From Zygnema cylindricum (lineage: Eukaryota; Streptophyta; Zygnematophyceae; Zygnematales; Zygnemataceae), in assembly GCA_037447655.1 (NCBI GenBank), contig JBBHKE010003165.1:62001-126000 (forward strand): a stretch of 64,000 nucleotides of DNA, in the 5' to 3' direction. Below the pieces are notes generated by a model. The model did no database searches. It was given only the letters and a program-made list of their open reading frames with translations, and was not told the origin of the DNA. Below are positions 57,301 to 64,000 of this stretch, in pieces (positions within the stretch are counted from its first letter, which is position 1; every line of letters starts with the position of its first letter). The position numbers were made by a program, and so were the translations under genes.

Positions 57301-58655
57301 TTGTCTTGTTCACTAGTAATTCTTACTGCAGACTATTACATGACTGTTTGCAGTGAGGGCTAGGGTAAGGGTTCCTTACCACCTCAATTGCAAGTTAACC
57401 TTTTGTAGGTTTTTTCAGTCCCAACCTCCCCAGAGAGGAAGACATGTTAGAATGTCTTGAGGTTAGCACATTTTCGGTAGAAATTGAATGGGATCACATT
57501 CATGCAGGTTCTTGGACAAATTGTATTTGTCATGAAAACGTGTACACTTGATACGCATGTTTGCTTAGGGTCATTATGGACTGGTTTGCTGTTTAGGGGA
57601 TCATCTTGCAGGATGCAGACGGTTTTGAAATCCATTTGTGTGGTGCCGATGTTTCTGTGGTCTTGGTCTATATGTTTATTCTTAGTCATCAGCCCCTTAG
57701 GCATGTGTTTTGTTTATTGGGACATGTATTCTGCGATTATCAGTACTTCCTATCTTCCTTTAGGGCTTTAGGCTGTTAGTGTAGCCCAACTTATTTGAAT
57801 AATGGTCCTCTGTCTATCTGCAGTATCCTCTGCAAAGCTCTGTCAACCAGAGGAGCAAAGTTAGATGTAACATTTTACTTTTTCCACTGAATGATTGCAG
57901 CTTTGTATACCCAAGTGTTTAGGCTGAGCTATTAGCTGATTGATGCTCCATTCAACCCCCATATATTTTTTTCAGGAAATTTATATAATTTTTCTGAGTT
58001 GTGATAGTTTTTATTTTTTTTCTTTGGTAGCCATGAGCTCACCTAGATGTCAAAAAACGAAAAAAGCCCAAATTTACATTCAATATGATAGAATCAAGTG
58101 TTTTAGAGATAATCTAAAGATCTTGTTTTTTTGTCGAGTTTTTTGTCAGTTTGCAATTTGCCTGTGTAGCTTTTGCTATTGCTCTCAGGTCTTCATTGCG
58201 ATTTTAACTTTTACATGTCTTATCTGCAGGATCAATCCACTTCAGCTGTGCCTACCTCGGAATATCAGAACCCTGATGCTGCATCTGCAAATTATGGAAG
58301 GCAGGTGGTATCTTCTTATGTTACTGGACAGGAGTATGCTTCCTCTGGGCCTAAGGATGAGCCTTATAGTGTTGAAGCTGCTGCGAATCAGGTCGCACAG
58401 GCAGCCAGTGAATGGGCAGAGCATAAGGGCCCAGACAACAAGCCTTTTTACTTCAATACTGTGACAGGTGTGAGTCAATGGGAAAAACCACAGGTTTTAA
58501 TTGCAGCGCAACAAGCACAGCAAGCGCCAGTTGCTGCACAGATGCCTGTTCCTGTCCCCTTGGTGTCGTCCCAGCATATTATTTCAAGCACCGTCCCGCA
58601 GACGCCTCCCACTCCTAATATTCAGTCTTTGCAACAACAACAGCAGCAAATTCAG

Positions 58656-58693
<38 letters not shown>

Positions 58694-61600
58694 GCAACAA
58701 CAACAACAGATTCAGCAACAGCAGCAACAAAGTCAACAACAGCAAATACAGCAACAGCAGTCGGGAATGTCAGGATCTGTTGTGTCACAAGGATTGATTG
58801 GCAGACAGCCTCCACAAGGACAGATGCAGTCGACCATGCCCCAATCTGGAATAGGACCAATTTCTCCTCAGATGGTACCTGTTGGTCAACAGCTGTCAAA
58901 TGTGCAGGCGCCTGTAGGACAGCAATCGACCGGCCACTCTCTCAGTGGTAGCCAGCCTCAAGGTTAGCTTCATTTGGCTTTCTATTTTACTAGCCCGACA
59001 ATGTTTTTAGCGTATGCTGTTCTTGACATTAAGACTGCGAGCTAGATGAATTGCCCAGACAATCTGACGTGCTAAAAAAACTAAAGCCTGGAAGTATGTA
59101 GGAGTCAATTTATGCTGAATTATGTAGCTTCCAGTTAATCGCCATGTCGGTCACTTAAGGGATTGAAAGATGTTTGGAGTTCCTGTGCTATTTTTTGTTC
59201 TATTTGTTCTATATTGTTCTAAAGCTTGTTATTGTATTTTAGGTGCAGGTGGTGCGAACCTTTTTGTTTTCGGTGTGCCGGAGGATTATAATGATCAGAA
59301 ATTAGCTGGGCTTTTTTCTCCATATGGCACTGTTGTTCATGCTCGCGTGGGAGTGGACAAGGAAAGTGGTCGTTCCAAAGGTTATGGTGAGATTTGCTGG
59401 CCCATCTTATGTGCTGTCCCATAATAGAATTGGAACCTTTATTATAGCCCATTAAAAGGACAGGTCTCAAATATGCCCTGTGTTTGTTTTCTCTATTTGC
59501 TGTGGTTTTTTTGACTGGCTTTACATGAAGCAGGTAAAGTATAGGTGGGGTATTGGGAAGTTAGGTGTATGAATGTGGTGACAGTGTTAGAGGTGCTGTG
59601 AGGTATCTGTAGCTTGGGAAGCTTAATGTTTGGATGTGAATTATCGGAATTGCGTTCTTTCTTTTTCCTCTCCTTGGCAGGGACCAAGGAAAGATTTAGT
59701 GGTTCTGGCCTCCTTGATGGTATAGTGATGGCTGCATTAGGATTTTTTTTTCTACTTCTTTCCTGGATTTTTCTTATGTTTGTACTTTTGTCGTTTGTAG
59801 AAGTTGACTAGCAAATGGATTTTTTTTGAGAAATGGAATAAAATCTAAGAATCTACTGAGCCAGAGGAGCACAGGAGCTTGATAGAGTTTTATGTGATTG
59901 TGGTTCTGAATTTTTGTATCTGTTCTGGGCTATGCGCACTTGTACAGTGATATTCGAGTTAATAAATGCGATTCCAGTGCATGTTTGTAACTTAAAATTG
60001 TAAATTAGTGTTAAACGGCTCATAACCAGACACGTTCGCACACATGTTTTAGTGCTTAATTCTTATAATATGTTAACTCTAATAAGTCACTAACTCTAAG
60101 TAGCAATGGGTGGTATAGCCTACTTGAAACAAACCTCAGTCTTCTATGAAATAGTGCAAAAAAACAAGTTCTTTTCTTTTGTTATAAATCTTTTCATACG
60201 CTGTGTGTTGTAACACGGCGAGGAACTTTACCTAGCAAACATCAAGTTAGCCCTACTCTTTGGCATTAGTGTGATGCAAGTGCAATTGTCCTGCTTAAAA
60301 CTTTCCTATTCTCAGAACTGCAGTCCTTTAGCATGTTGTATTTAATCATTATTCCCGTATTTGCTGGCTGACAGGGACATCTAGATTGCTATGTTCTTGA
60401 CTTATGTTTTCGTTAATCATTGTGTCTAGATTTGTATTACATTACTTTTGCAGTTAGGTGTTTTCTGACTACCTCCGCTGATATGGAAGGTGGAATTAAA
60501 GTTTGTGCTCTAATTTTGAGAAACCAAGTCCAGCTTCAACCTGCTTTAGAAGACGCTTTCTACATTTCTATGTCACTTTTTGCCTGCATATATTAGCCTG
60601 GAAGATCTTGGCGCCCGAGATTTTTTTCTTTCATTTCTGCTCTGAGGTGGATTGCAAAGCACATTGGAAGGACTTGTCAGGTTATTCCTTCCATGAGCTT
60701 ATCTGCTTGTAAACCTGCCTGCACCATGTGGAATGTAGTTCACTACCTGGATATGAATCTGGTTAGTTGGATAGAATATATCCCGCTTCAAGGCTGTATA
60801 CTCTGTTTCAGGCTTGATGCTCACAAGCTCAAGCTTGACAACCTTGTGAACAGTGCTGTTCTCATAGTCACATGCCACGCTGGAGTTTTGTGTTCTGGAA
60901 AGGTATCATTTTGTCTATTAAGCGTCTGTTCCTCTGAAGATGTTTGGTTTTGTGTTTGTTTCGTCCTCTACATAGTTCATGGTGTCTAATACCAGCAGCT
61001 AGTGGCTCCTACAGCAGAAAACGTGGAGAAAAATAGTATTTGTAAGCTGCAGGTGTTGCCTTTTTTTCTTTTTTCTCCTTTCCAATTGGTCAATCCACAA
61101 CTACAGTTAGAAAGGTGTTGGTTTTCGATCAAAGATACTGGAAGGTCATGTGTACCTATCTGGATGTTAAACTGCTTTTATTTAGAAACTGTCGTAGCAC
61201 AATGCTGTACGTTCATGTGTGACAGCTGTACTTAGCAGATCTCAGTGTCAGAGATGTGAGTGGAACTTGGTAAATAGTATTTGGTGAACGTGAATATGAG
61301 GTTCCAGTTTTGCTGGGAAACTTTCAAAGTTTGCATCAGTTTGCTTGCCTCATGAACTTCCGTAAACGTGCAGGAAAGTACTTGCTTTGCCTGTGTTTAG
61401 GGTACTGCATGAACCAATTATTTTAACTGAAAGTTTTGTTTTCCAGATGCTTTTTAGGAATGAATTTAACCATGGAAGTAGCTGAGTTCTTACAATTAGA
61501 ATGGTTGATACTTAGATCAGTTACAAGTTGAATTACAATCTCTGATTTATATTTACCCTCTTCAAATACATTGCTGAGAAATGTAAACTAAACGCTTAGT

Positions 61601-62394
61601 CTCCTGCAACCCATGGCTGGTTGGGTCTGATCAAATGGTTCGTCTATGTCAAGAAGTTTTTCACGGCTTGTCATATTTGCATCTGTTTGGAATGACGTTT
61701 TACAACTTCTGGTTAGTTGCCAGTAGTTCTCCACTTCCGTTTTCTAGCTTTTCCTGCTCATTCTGGAATGTAATTTTAAAAGGTTAGGAGAAACGTGAAG
61801 TCGATTGTATTCAGATTTGCATTTGAAACAGACAAGTTAGTTTCGGCAGAGTTGCCATTTAGGTGCTGGATCTCCCAGATATTGTTTGCTAGCTAGCTAA
61901 GTGTGTATAGGGTATCTCCCTTTTATCTTCTATTCCGCCTTTTGTGTGTAGCTAGGTGAAGTTTTAGTGTAGGAATGATATGTTGTTGCTCATGTCACTC
62001 ATGAGTACGTTTTTGAGTGATATTGCAGCCAAAGTACTGCAATGTGGTCCTGCAAATATGATGGTTGTGTTTCCAACATGATGTCCTTCTGTCTCCGTGT
62101 CTCGCATTTGGGATTTGTTGAATTGTTTGGACAGGGTTTGTGTCGCTCGACTCAGCAAGAGCTGCAGAAGCTGCCATAGCGGGAGTCAATGGAAAAATGA
62201 TATCTGGGCGAAGAGTGAGAGTGGAAAGGAAGCGTGGAGAGGGGGAAACTCCCTCTGAAGGGCAGGGGGCCCAGAGAGGGGGTGGTTCGCTTCAGCAACC
62301 CCAGCCGCAACAGCATTCCCATCATGCAAATCAAGGGCCAGGGCCTACTCGTAGCCATGGACATCGAGAGAATATTACTTACCGGCCATACTGA
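50599..62394 (+). CDS. FLX-like coiled coil fused to WW and RRM domains
   Basis: Eight exons: 50599-50974, 51351-51558, 52180-52319, 52444-52556, 53209-53310, 58230-58962, 59243-59386 and 62135-62394, in matching phases (total 2076 bases, 691 residues). Residues 1-313 are FLX-like: [19 protein letters not shown], a long coiled coil ([62 protein letters not shown]) and a Tyr/Gly/Pro tail ending [14 protein letters not shown] domain follows ([20 protein letters not shown], then QWEKP), then Gln-rich sequence and an RRM with RNP2 LFVFGVP and RNP1 SKGYGFVSL, ending in [11 protein letters not shown]. The FLX family acts with FRIGIDA-type complexes in Arabidopsis flowering control; WW plus RRM suggests RNA processing. 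The WW exon has no ATG of its own and its acceptor is phase 0, like the donor at 53311. If that donor is not used, translation stops at 53344 after [11 protein letters not shown]. Confidence 0.7.
51121..51303. repeat. (CT)n/(CCCTCT)n in intron 1
   Basis: About 180 bases of CT-rich repeat ending 47 bases before the exon 2 acceptor at 51350. Confidence 0.93.
52441..52446 (+). promoter_or_regulatory. NAGNAG tandem acceptor of exon 4
   Basis: TAGCAG precedes GTGCAGCTCC. Use of either AG keeps the frame and adds or removes one Ala. Confidence 0.6.
52557..52562 (+). promoter_or_regulatory. GC-AG donor site of intron 4
   Basis: CAG followed by GCAAGT is the consensus of the rare GC donor class. 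No GT donor in the right phase is nearby, and it joins in phase 0 to exon 5. Confidence 0.6.
53013..53265. repeat. 83-85-bp tandem repeats over the exon 5 acceptor
   Basis: Three copies of a unit TTCCTGACCTCGCCTTT, TATCATCAGGGTGGGTTGG, GGGGTAGGATC and GACCCTGGATTGACCTA start near 53013, 53098 and 53181. Only the last copy continues into open coding sequence; the middle copy has an intact CAG acceptor, but its exon-like part meets TAA. The first has lost the AG. Confidence 0.88.
53347..58229 (+). other. Large intron 5 of the FLX-WW-RRM gene
   Basis: 4.9 kb of T- and G-rich sequence without a convincing coding exon, RNA gene or repeat. All short open frames here lack motifs. A separate 5' exon of an independent WW-RRM gene cannot be excluded. 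Confidence 0.55.
58630..58762 (+). repeat. CAA/CAG repeat encoding poly-Gln
   Basis: Mixed CAA and CAG codons give a Gln-rich tract of about 44 residues with scattered Ile, His and Ser, between the WW domain and RRM. Mixed codons suggest a maintained tract, not a fresh expansion. Confidence 0.95.
59387..62134 (+). other. Intron 7, splits the RRM
   Basis: 2.7 kb, GTGAG donor after GYG and ACAG acceptor before FVSLDSA, in phase 1, so the intron interrupts RNP1. T-rich, no other gene seen. Confidence 0.7.
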
Positions 62395-64000
62395 AAAAAA
62401 AATTGATAGACCATGGGTCTGAGAGCATGCTATGAAATTCATTGCAATGGAACTTCCAAGCGAGTTTGTTCTGTCAATCCTATCGCATTCGTGAAGGTAG
62501 GATGAGATTCTTTAGTTTGAATGCGTAAGGCTATTACTACCTGAGTTTGATTTTCTGTGAAATGAGCTGTAGCTCTTTGTTTCTTGCAAATATGAAGTAA
62601 AAGTAAAAATGCCACTGGTTTTAGGAGCAAGGTTTGTGTAGAGAGATTGGAGACGAGGGATGCTTTGGTTTCCGATGATGGGTTGATCTCCTCTCCGCAG
62701 TTGAGGGCTTTGCGCATGTTTTACTTGGAGTAGTGTGAATGTTGGGAAGCATTTGTAAGGGTAGCTTGAGGCGTTTTAGGTGTACGTTTCCAGTTTGTAG
62801 AATGGAGAGGTGTGGTAGCTAGATCACTCACTCTGGTAAAATAGTGTTACTTCTGGTCTCTTGTTTAAGGCTACAGAACCATAATGATTTGGAAGTCTCT
62901 TTTTGACTATGGCATTTGATGACTCTTCAGTTGAGGCATGTGCGTAATGTGAATCCCAATTATTTTTCATTAAGTGTTTGAAAATGTCTGACCAGTTTTT
63001 TGAAGGTATGTCGAGGTTTTTCACTGTCCAATCAGTGGCTAGTAGTTTATTATTTGTTCTACAGCATTGTAATCACGATGTCAATAAGCCCAGTCTTTAA
63101 GTATTTTTTTTGAAGGTTAGTCCACAACGTCTCTCTGGTTACAAAATGGATTCTTGTATGAGGAAATGTTTTCTCCTAATTTTTTGTCTCCTATTTATAC
63201 TCTCCAGGTTTATGAACATGTTTCATGGAAATCTTTTTGCATGGTAGTCTGTCAGATTGTGAATTTGTTGGATTTTTTATTCAAGATGATCTTTTTGTCT
63301 ACACCTCGTCTGGGTGTTGTGGTTAGCCAACTAAAAGCTCTATTTTTTTAATTTTTAGTCAGGTTCTCGTTATCACTATTCATATTTTGTAGATAGACAG
63401 CTGCATTCTGTCCTGCAGGTTTTCTTTTCGTTTCCTTTTTTTTTGCTGTTCTATTCTAAGGAACTGTCAAATCTTTACTTGTATAGATTTTTTTTGCAGG
63501 GGAGGATATAAGCTGAAGATTCAAGATAAAGGTATAATCTGAGAAATTATTTTTATTATTAGATAACAGTCACTTCAGTTACCATCTGATGTACTTTTTG
63601 GTGGTCTGTTTTCAGCTGGCTGACCTGAGAGCACTTTAATAGTGACCAGCCATTTCAGTTTGTGATGGTTTGTTTTCACCCGGAAGATGATTGTGGTCAT
63701 TTTAGTGCGTTTCTAGAATTAACTTAATCTTTTGAGTGCGAATTATATAGGTTCTTTATGTGCCCTTGATGTGGTGTCCGTTGTTACCTCGCTCTTTTGG
63801 TAAGTGTGACATTCCTTACCTCCTAAGTAAGATTGTTTTGTGACAGTCTTATGGTTTTTGACGTCTGGTTTGTCCATGTGCCTTCTTGCTCTTTTGAACC
63901 ACTGAGGGGAGTAAGAAAGATTGCGAGACTACTGATTGTTATGCATGTATATAATATGTCTTTGTATATATTTTTTCTGATTTCTAATTTACAGTCTGAG
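62395..64000 (+). other. 3' UTR/downstream region; no further gene seen
   Basis: T- and G-rich like the introns. A TTTTTTTTGCAG acceptor-like site near 63489-63499 might begin a non-coding exon. No coding signal on either strand. Confidence 0.45.

Overview
This window is nuclear DNA of a streptophyte plant. The evidence is a gene whose N-terminal part belongs to the plant-specific FLX (FLC-expressor)-like coiled-coil family, GT-AG introns that are long and U-rich, teloboxes in a promoter, plant-type Ty1/copia and chromovirus LTR retrotransposons, and very long (CT)n/(GA)n microsatellites. I cannot name the species. The left two thirds (1-44240) is a repeat-dense accessory region with one small gene. 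The right third (44340-64000) is gene territory.

Layout. 1-1250: decayed copia gag and 5' LTR remnant (copia-3, minus). 2246-3913: old fold-back DNA element. 4770-5090: telomere-like degenerate repeats. 7073-7864: two-exon gene for a small secreted Cys-rich, LysM-like protein. 8208-13691: complete young copia element (copia-1, minus; 446-bp LTRs, 5-bp TSD). 15263-15538: small TIR MITE. 17852-31618: Ty3 chromovirus (minus), split in its integrase by a second copia element (copia-2, plus, 20721-27142). The clean target duplications of both give the order of events. 33277-38932: pogo/Tigger-like transposase pseudogene (minus) with an unrelated-looking decayed ORF in its large intron and three arrays of short GCGACGAC hairpins. 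40205-44237: a chain of Harbinger-like MITEs, several separated by a single TTA.

Genes on the right. 44530-48623: membrane-anchored protein with two rhodanese-like modules, both apparently without the catalytic cysteine. 50599-62394: eight exons whose phases all agree. They join an FLX-like coiled-coil protein to a WW domain, a poly-Q tract and a C-terminal RRM (691 aa). Retention of the 4.9-kb fifth intron would instead give a 325-aa FLX-like protein. This fusion would place a flowering-regulator-type coiled coil and an RNA-binding module in one polypeptide, and is the most interesting host feature.

Among mobile elements the best signals are: copia elements whose primer binding site is complementary to the anticodon arm of initiator tRNA-Met, so that the PBS itself carries the gag ATG; an extra decayed ORF with a nuclear-localisation-type start 3' of the chromodomain in the chromovirus; a tRNA-like A-box/B-box segment inside the copia-2 LTR; and the TTA-linked MITE chain. 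All gene models are read by eye from splice consensus and reading frame, with no transcript evidence.
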